This document shows, in pieces, positions 1 to 7,069 of a stretch of 15,000 nt of DNA. The position numbers and the translations under genes are program-made. The stretch spans positions 1-15,000 of the forward strand of contig JAEWAC010000400.1 in assembly GCA_023391895.1 (NCBI GenBank), read 5' to 3'. The DNA comes from Bacteroidota bacterium (GTDB lineage: Bacteria; Bacteroidota; Bacteroidia; Chitinophagales; Chitinophagaceae). Numbering within the stretch: position 1 is the stretch's first letter; every line of letters starts with the position of its first letter. The notes under the pieces are model-generated. The model did no database searches, was not told where the DNA came from, and saw only the letters and a list, made by a program, of their open reading frames with translations.

Positions 1-576
1 GGCCTGAAGCAACAGGTGAACCCGCATTTTTTGTTCAACAGTATCAACACGCTTTCCAGCCTTATTTATGAAGACCGGGCAGGGGCAGGACGCTATGTAA
101 AGGAAATGAGCCAGGTGTACCGCTACCTTTTACGGAGCAATGACGATGAACTGGTACCCTTGCAACAGGAACTGCAGTTCATACAGTCCTACTACCACCT
201 GCTGAAAACGCGGTTTGGTGCCGCCATTCATTTGCAGGCTGATGTTCCGCAGCGGTTTTATACTTCACTGCTGCCGCCCCTTACCCTGCAGATGCTGGTG
301 GAAAATGCCGTAAAGCACAACAACGTGAGCCGGGCAGCACCTTTGCGTATTTTCATTGAATGCACAAAGGAGGGGTGGCTGTCGGTAACCAACAACCTGC
401 AACAAAAGCAGGGTCGAGTGGATTCCACCGGAATCGGATTGAATAACATAAGGGAGAAATACCGGTTGCTGGGGCTTCCGGATGTGCAACTGCAGGCGAG
501 CCTCCATGATTTTACCGTATTGATCCCGCTGGTGGAGAACATGGCGGCCAGGCAGGAGGCGGAAAGGTCAGTGTAG
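1..576 (+). CDS. LytS/YehU-type sensor histidine kinase, C-terminal part (5' end outside window)
   Basis: The reading frame is open from base 1, so the N-terminal sensor and membrane region lies outside the window. The visible 191 codons begin in the His_kinase (PF06580) dimerisation/phosphoacceptor segment: QQVNPHFLFNSIN, with the candidate phosphorylated His at visible residue 9. An HATPase domain follows, with an N-box (LVENAVKHN) and a G-box (GIGLNNIREKYRLL). Proteins of this family are membrane sensor kinases that phosphorylate LytTR-type response regulators. No response regulator gene follows here (the next gene is on the opposite strand), so a partner, if linked, would be upstream. Family assignment is firm; the signal sensed is unknown. 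Confidence 0.93.
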   Translation, partial: GLKQQVNPHFLFNSINTLSSLIYEDRAGAGRYVKEMSQVYRYLLRSNDDELVPLQQELQFIQSYYHLLKTRFGAAIHLQADVPQRFYTSLLPPLTLQMLVENAVKHNNVSRAAPLRIFIECTKEGWLSVTNNLQQKQGRVDSTGIGLNNIREKYRLLGLPDVQLQASLHDFTVLIPLVENMAARQEAERSV

Positions 577-653
577 AAGATTTATTGTAATGGGCAGTTA
601 TTGGATATAGATAAAAGCTGCCAAACTTCTCCGTATTGTTTAGGTGTCCTTTG

Positions 654-694
654 GTGCAGGCCTATCCCGGCTCAAGGCCGGGATAGGCCTGCAC
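654..694. repeat. Perfect 18-bp inverted repeat, possible bidirectional terminator
   Basis: The arms at 654-671 (GTGCAGGCCTATCCCGGC) and 677-694 are perfect reverse complements around the 5-nt loop TCAAG. The stem is GC-rich and lies between two convergent genes, which suits a transcription stop for either strand. Neither side has an immediate T-run: the plus side has a T-rich stretch only about 13 nt later. A palindromic repeat element dispersed in the genome is therefore an alternative. Confidence 0.6.
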
Positions 695-831
695 TCGGTA
701 CGCAGTTGTTTTCCTTTTTACCATTTCGTTCAATGGAATTCAATTAGCCGTTAAATCTATTTACCGGGTTTAATCACAGATTAGTATGAAGAAGTAAATA
801 CCGGTTTATTTAACAGCACTTGTTTATGAAG

Positions 832-850
832 ACATGGGCTTTTTAAAAAG
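832..850 (+). repeat. Left copy of an inverted repeat flanking the SRPBCC gene
   Basis: ACATGGGCTTTTTAAAAAG here is the reverse complement, apart from one extra G, of CTTTTTAAAAAGCCATGT at 1447-1464. The 12-bp core CTTTTTAAAAAG is itself a palindrome. The two copies bracket the SRPBCC gene and are about 600 bp apart. Chance is possible because the core is AT-rich. Confidence 0.35.
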
Positions 851-917
851 TTAAGCTCTTACTCAACTGCCTTTTAATGATACTGAAAAACATTGCTGAT
901 GACAGATCCTAACTTAA

Positions 918-1385
918 CTACTTCTGGGTTATATGCGGAAACTTGTCTGCCACCAGGTTCAGTTTGACACCGTGCTCCAGCCAGGCTTTTAAGCCATCCA
1001 ATACGGTGGTAAAGCCCCCGGTGTTGTCTTTAATGGCTTCAATGAGTTCGTTACCGGTCAATTGAAAGCCATAGTTTTTAATGGTTACATAGGTGGTATC
1101 ATCTGTAAGGGCTCGAAACTCGTAGTCCACCGTGGTAACCGGCTCACCCCACTCCGTAACAATCTTTTGAAGGGGAACAATTTCTTTTACAAAAACGTTG
1201 GCAGCAACGCCATACATTTCCCATTCCCAGGTTAAGGTTTGTCCTGCCGCCAGCGGGCCACTGGAGCGGGTAAACCAAAAGTTGGTGGTTACGGCCGGAT
1301 CAATAAATGCCTGAAAAACCTCCTGCACCGGCCGCCGGATCAGCATTTGGGCTTCTACGATAGGTGCGTTAGTTGGTTCAATCAT
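918..1385 (-). CDS. SRPBCC/AHSA1-family domain protein
   Basis: A 155-residue single-domain protein of the START/Bet v 1-like superfamily, AHSA1 branch. Recognisable features are the N-terminal strand with VQEVFQAFIDPAVTTNFWFT (the usual 'partnering and wobbling' segment), the central GQTLTWEWEMYG, VTEWGEP, and the C-terminal helix GGFTTVLDGLKAWLEHG that closes the hydrophobic pocket. Length is normal for the family. Such proteins bind small hydrophobic ligands or act as chaperone-like helpers; a specific ligand cannot be named. The ATG at 1385 is preceded by the purine-rich AAAAGAAGA. No ArsR-type regulator, a common neighbour of such genes, is present. It has no co-directional partner close enough to form an operon. 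Confidence 0.85.
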   Translation of the reverse strand: MIEPTNAPIVEAQMLIRRPVQEVFQAFIDPAVTTNFWFTRSSGPLAAGQTLTWEWEMYGVAANVFVKEIVPLQKIVTEWGEPVTTVDYEFRALTDDTTYVTIKNYGFQLTGNELIEAIKDNTGGFTTVLDGLKAWLEHGVKLNLVADKFPHITQK

Positions 1386-1446
1386 TCTTCTTTTGTTTTA
1401 AGCTGGTTGCAGGCCCATCCCCGTGAGCATCACTGGATAAACCATT

Positions 1447-1464
1447 CTTTTTAAAAAGCCATGT
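1447..1464 (+). repeat. Right copy of an inverted repeat flanking the SRPBCC gene
   Basis: CTTTTTAAAAAGCCATGT, matching the reverse complement of 832-850 except for one extra G in the left copy. It also contains the stop codon of the possible gene remnant at 1451-1714. Confidence 0.35.
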
Positions 1465-1714
1465 GCATCATGTCCCAATGCGTTTCCAGATGATCACACG
1501 TGCCGCCCAACCTGTCCTCCGTATTGGCAATAGGAGCACCATTGTTACTGCTGCGTCTGATGGATGAATAGCTGGTCTTATGCACAACAGAGATATTGCC
1601 TGCAGGCTCAAAAGTAATATTGTTCCGTATACCTAAAACTGCGAATGATAAAAATGCTAAAAGGTCATTAACTGCGGGAGCATGGGGTTTTGAAAAGGTG
1701 GTTAGTGAATCAGT
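1451..1714 (-). pseudogene. Possible gene remnant, unknown family
   Basis: Reading right to left, 87 codons are open between a TAA (1715-1717) and the stop at 1451-1453, with no ATG near the start. The C-terminal part reads like protein: GNISVVHKTSYSSIRRSS, then NTEDRLGGTCDHLETHWD and MMHMAF before the stop. No family is recognised. It is a candidate fragment of a lost gene, but chance openness in this length of DNA is a real alternative. Confidence 0.2.
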
Positions 1715-1903
1715 TTAAAGCCTGTTGGGTCAGGACAAAGTTCTTCAAAAACCCATATAGCCTGCAACCAGGCAGGCACTGTTAATAGCAGCAAAAGTTC
1801 AACCCTGTCAATCCGTGCTAACAGAAAGGTTTAACAGCTTTGGTTAGAAAAATGGTTTGGCATAAGTACTACTGGAAGCAAATGCATACGACTGATAAAG
1901 TAC

Positions 1904-2683
1904 TCATTGAGCCAATCCTTTTACTATGGCTTTTTCAACCGGGCACAACTCATTTTCGGGCCTATAGATGTTAAAGTCTTGCTTCGTCAGCAGGGGTGGT
2001 TGCGCCATAAATTTAGGCGTTGTGCCATAGTGGTCCTGCGCGGCGTGCACCAAAAAAGGATGGCACAAATAAACCGTTCCGGCCCTGCCTGTTGCCAATG
2101 CCTCCTCCCGCGCTGGCAGGCTGTCAAGCCTTTGCGCTAGCTCCATAAATGAAAGCCCCTTCTCTCCTTCGGGTTCCAGAATTTTGGCTACATCTAAATG
2201 AGAACCGACCCTGATCCTGGTGGGCGCATCCTGTTCCGATACGTCCGAAAAAAGAAACAGCATCAGCAAGGCACGTCCTTTGGAATGGATATTCACCCGC
2301 CATTCTAAATAATTATGCGCATCTTTTCCGGGAAAACTGGCATCCACATGCCATCCGGTGTCGCCTGCTGGTACTTTGCTGGGGAAACGAATGGGGAAAG
2401 AGCCCAAGGTTGTTCTGGGCAGCCAGTTGTCTTTTCCGGCCAGTTGGTCAAAAGCTTTATGCAGCACCGGCATGTTGGCCGCCTGCCGGAAAGGCGCAAG
2501 GTCCATTTCTCCAATACGGATCACCGGTTGTGTCCAGGTGGCAGGATTCTCTGGATCGCATTGGGTGGCTTTCCATAAAATGGCGCGACACTCTTCGGCA
2601 ATTTCCGGTGCAAATGCCTCATCCACCTCTACAAAACCTTCATGAATGAATTGGTTGATCTGCGCTGTAGATAATTGTTCCAT
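1904..2683 (-). CDS. Phytanoyl-CoA dioxygenase (PhyH)-like Fe(II)/2-oxoglutarate oxygenase
   Basis: A 259-residue cytosolic protein with the double-stranded beta-helix oxygenase pattern. The proximal metal motif HxD is WHVDASFPG (H112, D114), and the distal His lies in CHPFLVHAAQDH (probably H213). Enzymes of this fold use Fe(II), O2 and 2-oxoglutarate to hydroxylate substrates. At the position usually holding the Arg that grips 2-oxoglutarate, about 10 residues after the distal His, there is Lys (K224, in PKFMAQPPL), so cosubstrate use is less certain. Length is normal. The gene lies 103 bp downstream of the molybdenum hydroxylase large subunit on the same strand and may be co-transcribed with it. 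ATG 2683 fits the family N-terminus; no Shine-Dalgarno sequence is visible. The substrate is unknown. Confidence 0.85.
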   Translation of the reverse strand: MEQLSTAQINQFIHEGFVEVDEAFAPEIAEECRAILWKATQCDPENPATWTQPVIRIGEMDLAPFRQAANMPVLHKAFDQLAGKDNWLPRTTLGSFPIRFPSKVPAGDTGWHVDASFPGKDAHNYLEWRVNIHSKGRALLMLFLFSDVSEQDAPTRIRVGSHLDVAKILEPEGEKGLSFMELAQRLDSLPAREEALATGRAGTVYLCHPFLVHAAQDHYGTTPKFMAQPPLLTKQDFNIYRPENELCPVEKAIVKGLAQ

Positions 2684-2692
2684 TTGAGTTTT

Positions 2693-2712
2693 CAGGAGTT
2701 TGCAAACTTCTG
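2693..2712. promoter_or_regulatory. Near-perfect 20-bp palindrome before the dioxygenase gene
   Basis: CAGGAGTTTGCAAACTTCTG has a perfect 12-bp core (AGTTTGCAAACT) and one mismatched pair in the outer arms. It lies just upstream of the dioxygenase start codon at 2683. With no loop it looks more like a site for a dimeric DNA-binding protein than a terminator. No cognate regulator gene is adjacent, so this is only a candidate operator. Confidence 0.3.
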
Positions 2713-2786
2713 CTTTACCGCCAGTCGTGCCGGGATGAGATGCGATGAGAGCTATTTATCCAAATCAACAAAGAGCAGCAACTTGT

Positions 2787-4934
2787 TTACACCACCCCAT
2801 TGGGCACCAGGGGCAAAGCCTGCAAAGCAGGTCCACCCGCATCCACTATCGCATTTCGAATTGCTGGTGCCACGCCTATGATGGGGGCCTCACCGGCACC
2901 TGAAGAAGGAAGATCTTTACGATTGATCACCACGATCTCGATTTTAGGCATATCACTAAAGCGGGGCACCCTGTAAGCAGAAAGTTTGCCATTGCGGATC
3001 TTACCCTCTCCAAAATCCACGGCTTCAAACAAAGCGCCTCCCAGGCCTTGTACCATACAACCCATTACCTGGTTTTCTACATGCAAAGGATTGACGACCG
3101 CACCGCATTCAAAAGCCTGTGTCAGGCGAATTACCTTTACTTCCTTAAAATTGTTGATGGCCACTTCGGCACAGGTAGCCACGTAACCACCTTTTTCAAA
3201 ACCACAGGCGATACCAAAGCCACGACCTGCCGCTTTTGAAGCCGTACTCCAGCCAAAGGCTTTGGCCGCGGCTTCCAACACGGCCGTCAACCGGGCATCG
3301 TCGGAATTCTGCACCCGGAATTGCAGTTGATCCATTTTCACCAGCCGGGCCAGGTCGGCCATGTGTGCCTCACGGGCAAACACATTGGCTACTGAAGCTA
3401 GCCCCCGATACGACCCTTGTTTCAACGGGCTGTCAGAAGGCAGGTGTGCTATTTGCTGAGCCCCTGTTTTATACTGCGTGGCCAATCCTGCAGCTCCTGA
3501 ATTGTAGTTCAGGAATTTCCAGGCCGTAATTGTTCCATCCTTTTTTACACCAGCGGCTACTTCTATTACACCTGCCGGCCTAAAATAAGCCCAGCTGAAT
3601 TCTTCTTCCCGGGTCCATACCAGCTTCACCGGTTTCCTGGCCGCCAGTGCCAGGCGGGCTGCTTCTATGGCTGCTTCACCCGTATGCTTGCCACCATAAC
3701 CCGATCCTGTATCCGGCATGATCACCCGCACTTTTTCCTTGGGCACCCTGAATATTTCTGCCAGATTTTCCTGCACACCAAAAGGGCGCTGTGTGCCCGT
3801 CCATACCGTCAGTTTTCCGTCTTTCCATTCAGCCAGTGCTGCCCTTGGCTCAAGAGGCACGTGGGCTATATAATGAATCTGGTAGGTTTGATGGTGTGTA
3901 AAATCGGCAGCGGCCAAACCCTCCTCCACATTGCCTTTTGCAACAGGTGTGTTTCTGCCGCCTCCTCTTGCCTGCTTTACCAGGTGGTCAAAAATAGTGG
4001 TGGTATCAGGTTGTCCTGTCTTTTGGTCCCACTTTGCCTTGATAGCTTCTATGGCTTTTTGAGCCACTAGTATATCGGGTGCGGCTACGCCCACAAAATC
4101 ACCATCCTGAACAACGATCACCCCCGGCAGGGCTTTGGCCGCAGCCAGGTCCACCTCAATAAGGCTGGCTCCATACGAAGGTGGCCACAGTATTTTTCCA
4201 TACAACATGCCAGGGATTTTCATATCCGAAACATATTGATGCCGGCCCGTGACAAAAGAAGGCCCATTGATCTTTCGCACCGTCTTCCCTGCCACCTTCC
4301 AGTCCCTAGCCGCCTTAAGCTGGATGTTATCTTCTAAGGGCAGCAATAACTGTTGTCCATTTGTAAGCTCGCCATAGCCCACTTTTTTGTTGCTTGTAGC
4401 ATGAATGACCATTCCTTCACTAGCTCTTAGTGTAGCCACATCTGTATCCCAGCGCTTAGCAGCCATTTGCAGCAAGGCTTCTCTGGCAGTAGCAGCTGCC
4501 TTTCGCAATTGGGTGCCCATTTGTGGCGTGGTACGGCTTCCAAAGGTCCCGGCATCATAAGGCACCAGGTCGGTATCCCCCATGATCATTTTAACCGCAT
4601 TAATGGGCACTGCCAGTTCTTCTGCTACCAGCTGCGATAAAGAAGTACGTATGTTCTGCCCTACTTCCACCTTGCCGGTGTACACACTTACGATTCCATC
4701 TTTTCCAATATGGATCCAGGCACTTACCTGCCCCGTATCTGCCGGGGTTTCGTCCACGGTAGTTGCCGGTTCTCCTGCAAAGGAAAACAGGTCGTGCAAC
4801 ACAAAAGCAACCGCAAGACCTCCACCGAATAGTTGGAAAAACTTTCTGCGGTCCAGTCCAAAATGAATATCCGGCTTTGCCGGCAGTTCCTGTTCACTGG
4901 GTTCAAAAGGATGGTGCAAATGATTGTTCTTCAT
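2787..4934 (-). CDS. Molybdenum hydroxylase large subunit (xanthine dehydrogenase/IorB-like), Tat-exported
   Basis: A 715-residue molybdopterin-binding subunit of the xanthine oxidase family, most like the beta subunit of isoquinoline 1-oxidoreductase and related aldehyde dehydrogenases. The N-terminus has a twin-arginine signal, LDRRKFFQLFGGG (R29-R30), followed by a hydrophobic stretch, so the folded enzyme is probably exported to the periplasm. Molybdenum-site motifs follow in order: TGSGYGGKHTGEAAIE (409-424) and, near the C-terminus, SSGAGEAPIIGVAPAI, whose E682 matches the catalytic Glu. It would pair with the [2Fe-2S] subunit encoded 11 bp upstream to hydroxylate an aromatic heterocycle or aldehyde, using water as the oxygen source. 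No FAD subunit or cytochrome partner is encoded next to it. The substrate cannot be inferred. Confidence 0.93.
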   Translation of the reverse strand: MKNNHLHHPFEPSEQELPAKPDIHFGLDRRKFFQLFGGGLAVAFVLHDLFSFAGEPATTVDETPADTGQVSAWIHIGKDGIVSVYTGKVEVGQNIRTSLSQLVAEELAVPINAVKMIMGDTDLVPYDAGTFGSRTTPQMGTQLRKAAATAREALLQMAAKRWDTDVATLRASEGMVIHATSNKKVGYGELTNGQQLLLPLEDNIQLKAARDWKVAGKTVRKINGPSFVTGRHQYVSDMKIPGMLYGKILWPPSYGASLIEVDLAAAKALPGVIVVQDGDFVGVAAPDILVAQKAIEAIKAKWDQKTGQPDTTTIFDHLVKQARGGGRNTPVAKGNVEEGLAAADFTHHQTYQIHYIAHVPLEPRAALAEWKDGKLTVWTGTQRPFGVQENLAEIFRVPKEKVRVIMPDTGSGYGGKHTGEAAIEAARLALAARKPVKLVWTREEEFSWAYFRPAGVIEVAAGVKKDGTITAWKFLNYNSGAAGLATQYKTGAQQIAHLPSDSPLKQGSYRGLASVANVFAREAHMADLARLVKMDQLQFRVQNSDDARLTAVLEAAAKAFGWSTASKAAGRGFGIACGFEKGGYVATCAEVAINNFKEVKVIRLTQAFECGAVVNPLHVENQVMGCMVQGLGGALFEAVDFGEGKIRNGKLSAYRVPRFSDMPKIEIVVINRKDLPSSGAGEAPIIGVAPAIRNAIVDAGGPALQALPLVPNGVV

Positions 4935-4945
4935 CGCCAGGTTAT

Positions 4946-5401
4946 TTAGGGTTTCGAAGCCTTTTTAATAGCATTGATAATATAGGGATAAGTTCCGCAG
5001 CGGCAGATATTTCCGTTCATGGCATTGATAATAGCTTCTTCGGACGGAGATGGATTATTTTGCAGGAGTGCCACTGCAGACATGATCATGCCTGATGCAC
5101 AATAAGAACATTGAAAAGGATCCACTTCCAAAAAAGCTTCCTGCACGGGATGCAGTTGATCTCCTTTTTGCAAACCTTCAATGGTAGTGATTTCTTTACC
5201 CTCCACCGAACGAAGAGGTGCCGTGCAGGAGCGGACAGGCTTGCCATCTACCAATACCGTGCAGGCGCCACATACCCCTTCTCCACAACCATACTTACTG
5301 CCTGTGAGGTCGAGGTGATGGCGCAATACCGTTAGTAGTTCAACACCAGGATCTACAGTTACTTCATGCGTTGTACCGTTTACTTTCAATAGCATGACCA
5401 A
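4946..5401 (-). CDS. [2Fe-2S] small subunit of molybdenum hydroxylase (IorA-like)
   Basis: A 149-151-residue electron-transfer subunit with two [2Fe-2S] domains. The plant-ferredoxin-like domain carries CGEGVCGAC and a fourth Cys in VRSC (C39, C44, C47, C59). The C-terminal helical domain carries QCSYCASGM and NICRCGTYP (C98, C101, C133, C135). All eight ligands are present and length is normal. It passes electrons from the molybdenum centre of the adjacent large subunit, whose start is 11 bp after this stop. The longest frame begins at a TTG (5401); the ATG at 5395 (MLLKVNG) fits the family N-terminus better, although an AGGA lies at a better distance from the TTG. It lacks its own signal peptide and is presumably exported with the Tat-bearing large subunit. 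Confidence 0.93.
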   Translation of the reverse strand: MVMLLKVNGTTHEVTVDPGVELLTVLRHHLDLTGSKYGCGEGVCGACTVLVDGKPVRSCTAPLRSVEGKEITTIEGLQKGDQLHPVQEAFLEVDPFQCSYCASGMIMSAVALLQNNPSPSEEAIINAMNGNICRCGTYPYIINAIKKASKP

Positions 5402-5929
5402 AGCTTTTGTTCCTACGTTGAATGTACGAAATTAGGCCCATTGAACAAGTGAGCCACCAGAATATATAATCATTTATTTACATAAGAAACAATGATGAAT
5501 GCAGAAGGGTTTTGTATTAACTTAAGTTACTGTTGCCATTTTGGATTTGTCGCATTTTGGTCTTTGAAAGAATCATGTGCCATCATCCTTGAATATTCTA
5601 TAATAAGGTCATGATAACAAAAAGACGATCTTTAGATTGAAAGCGGCTTCCTTCTTTATTGCAGATGAGGTGAACGACCTGTTTAAGATCAGCAAGAAAA
5701 GTAAACTAATTTCTTCAAGTTGACCCAATGTCGTCCTTTGTTGTGTTCAACTTCACGTATTAATGTTAGAAACGCATTTACCCTAAGTCATACCTATAAG
5801 ACACTCTTTAACACCAAAGCTCAATAAGAACTTTTATCGACACTGCTGTTCATCTGCATCAATTCAAGCACACTTTTTGTAGTTTTAGCTCTCAGCATAA
5901 TCAGGGAAGTAACTGGCAAGAACGGCTAA
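5402..5929. other. Intergenic stretch upstream of the molybdenum hydroxylase operon
   Basis: About 530 bp between the operon start and the IS left end. It must hold the minus-strand promoter of the hydroxylase genes; TAATTTCG shortly upstream resembles the Bacteroidota -7 box TAnnTTTG, but I see no well-spaced -33 TTG. A plus-strand open stretch of 38 codons (5607-5720, then TGA) reads KAASFFIADEVNDLFKISKK and might be a gene scrap. Nothing else is supportable. Confidence 0.4.
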
Positions 5930-5945
5930 GAGGTTTTCTAAAATT
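5930..5945 (+). repeat. IS left terminal inverted repeat
   Basis: GAGGTTTTCTAAAATT; matches the reverse complement of 6784-6799 at 14 of 16 positions. It overlaps the transposase stop codon. The flanking bases to its left are GGCTAA. Confidence 0.75.
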
Positions 5946-6714
5946 AAGTTATTAGTTTTCTTAGGGTTATGACAATGGCGCTCATGAGGATCATAGCTTT
6001 TGCCATGTGGCGGGTTTTTTCGTAATCTTTGGCCAGGCGGCGGAAGTTTTGAAGCCAGGCAAAGGTGCGTTCCACAATCCATCGCTTGGGCAGCACCTTG
6101 AACCGTCCGCCGGTGGCTTTCTTTTCCACGATCTGCCACTCGATACGACCGTTTGCATCAAAAGGCGGAATGCCTTGGAACGCACCATCGGCAATTACTT
6201 TCGTTACTGTGGCCAAATCTTCTACATCATCCTGGAACGTCCGTGCGTCGGTTTTATCATGCACCGAAGCCGCTGTTACGCCTGCGGCCATCACATTGCC
6301 TTGGGTATCGGTGGCGAGGTGCCGCTTTCGGCCCTTGACCCACTTGCCGGCGTCATAGCCCACTGCCTCCCCGGTGAATGCCGGGGGTTTCACCGACTGT
6401 GAGCCTACAATCACCAGGCTGGGCTTTGCCTTTCTTCCTTGTTCGTTCCGCAACTTCTGATTCAGTATCGAGAGCTGTCGTTCCAACACCCCAAACACCA
6501 TCCATTTGTGGTAATCGTACCAAACACTCTTGTAATTGCCATACTGAGGCGGCAGGCCTTCCCACTTGCACCCGTTCTCCAAGAGGTAAATTATGCCGCT
6601 CACCACCACTTGTAAACTGTTCTTCCGCCTGCGTGCTTTCGGCTCCAAAATTGTCTTACCTTCATCCCACAGGGAATCAGAAAGCAGAAAAAGAGTTTGC
6701 CTATTCAACAGCAT
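5944..6714 (-). CDS. IS5-family DDE transposase with first catalytic Asp replaced by Gly
   Basis: A full-length 256-residue transposase: the N-terminal DUF4096-like segment (GIIYLLENGCKWEGLPPQYG) precedes the DDE catalytic core. The first catalytic motif, normally (I/V)DSQSVK, reads IVGSQSVK: residue 104 is Gly, codon GGC at 6405-6403, one base from GAC. The second Asp (VIADGAFQG, D176) and the Glu (KRWIVERTFAWL, E215) are intact, as is GYDAGKWVKGRKRH (119-132). The frame is otherwise unbroken, so the element looks recent but probably catalytically dead unless supplied with transposase in trans. GAGGTG lies 6 nt before ATG 6714, a good ribosome-binding site. Confidence 0.92.
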   Translation of the reverse strand: MLLNRQTLFLLSDSLWDEGKTILEPKARRRKNSLQVVVSGIIYLLENGCKWEGLPPQYGNYKSVWYDYHKWMVFGVLERQLSILNQKLRNEQGRKAKPSLVIVGSQSVKPPAFTGEAVGYDAGKWVKGRKRHLATDTQGNVMAAGVTAASVHDKTDARTFQDDVEDLATVTKVIADGAFQGIPPFDANGRIEWQIVEKKATGGRFKVLPKRWIVERTFAWLQNFRRLAKDYEKTRHMAKAMILMSAIVITLRKLIT

Positions 6715-6783
6715 TTATTCACCTCTTCTTTTGCAAAGTTGATTCCCTTTCTCTTGCCCTGCACTACTGAAAATCTATCAAAT

Positions 6784-6799
6784 ATTTTTAGAATACCTC
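6784..6799 (-). repeat. IS right terminal inverted repeat
   Basis: Read on the minus strand: GAGGTATTCTAAAAAT, two mismatches to the left end. Flanking bases to the right are TGAAGA. Confidence 0.75.
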
Positions 6800-6947
6800 T
6801 GAAGAGTGAACAGCAAGCTCTGCTTTTAACTACAAGACACTTATTTCATTAAATGAACTACATTACAGAAGCAACCTAATCTTTTAAAGTTGTCAACTTA
6901 ATTGAATCATTGGATATGTTTACTTTGATATCATTTTTTTGTTTTTC

Positions 6948-6976
6948 TGTAACCTTTTGCCCATTACCCTACTCTA
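6948..6976 (+). promoter_or_regulatory. Candidate ECF promoter upstream of the ECF sigma gene
   Basis: TGTAACC (6948-6954) followed by TTTT, then TCTA at 6973-6976 (18 nt between the blocks). The same two blocks occur upstream of the di-heme cytochrome gene and of the DUF4142 gene. GTAAC-like -35 boxes are typical of ECF sigma factors. A transcript starting about 7 nt after TCTA would have a leader of nearly 90 nt before ATG 7070. This suggests autoregulation. Confidence 0.6.
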
Positions 6977-7069
6977 TTATAGAGCTTAAGTGGAAATAGA
7001 TTAGTGATAAAGCATTTGATTGCTTAAACATTCTTAATTAGAATTCAATTGCATCTTAAAATTAAAATC

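Larger units (their letters stand above)
577..917. other. Intergenic region between convergent genes
   Basis: This gap separates the histidine kinase (plus) from the SRPBCC gene (minus), whose stop codons face each other. It contains the strong hairpin at 654-694 and a palindrome-containing repeat at 832-850. I see no ORF or RNA gene that I can support. Confidence 0.6.
1386..1903. other. Gene-poor stretch between SRPBCC and dioxygenase genes
   Basis: About 520 bp without a confident gene. On the minus strand there is an 87-codon open stretch without a convincing start (listed separately), and upstream of it, in another frame, a 40-odd-codon open stretch ending at 1702 (...WVFEELCPDPTGFKLIH) also without ATG. 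Together they could be remains of a decayed coding region. The right copy of the inverted repeat (1447-1464) lies at the left side. Confidence 0.4.
5930..6799 (-). mobile_element. IS5-family insertion sequence, 870 bp, complete with both ends
   Basis: One transposase ORF fills the element. Terminal inverted repeats are visible: left GAGGTTTTCTAAAATT (5930-5945) and right, read on the minus strand, GAGGTATTCTAAAAAT (6799-6784), 14 of 16 identical. The transposase stop codon falls inside the left repeat, as is common in compact IS elements. The flanking trinucleotides are TAA on the left and TGA on the right. Both fit the TNA target of some IS5 subgroups but they are not identical, so a clean target duplication is not seen. 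The element sits between the hydroxylase operon and the ECF cluster and interrupts no recognisable gene. Confidence 0.85.

Noticed and set aside
1083..1089. TGTAACC on the minus strand inside the SRPBCC gene
   Set aside because: It lies within coding sequence, is followed by ATTA instead of TTTT and has no TCTA at the right distance; a chance match.
3684..4070. 128-residue plus-strand ORF inside the molybdenum hydroxylase gene
   Set aside because: Antisense shadow of a clearly conserved gene; its sequence has no recognisable domain.
5607..5723. 38-codon plus-strand open stretch (KAASFFIADEVNDLFKISKK) as a gene
   Set aside because: No ATG start, short, unrecognised; mentioned only as a possible scrap in the intergenic entry.
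5885..6139. 84-residue minus-strand ORF overlapping the transposase
   Set aside because: It is an out-of-frame reading of the transposase 3' end running through the IS end; no independent support.
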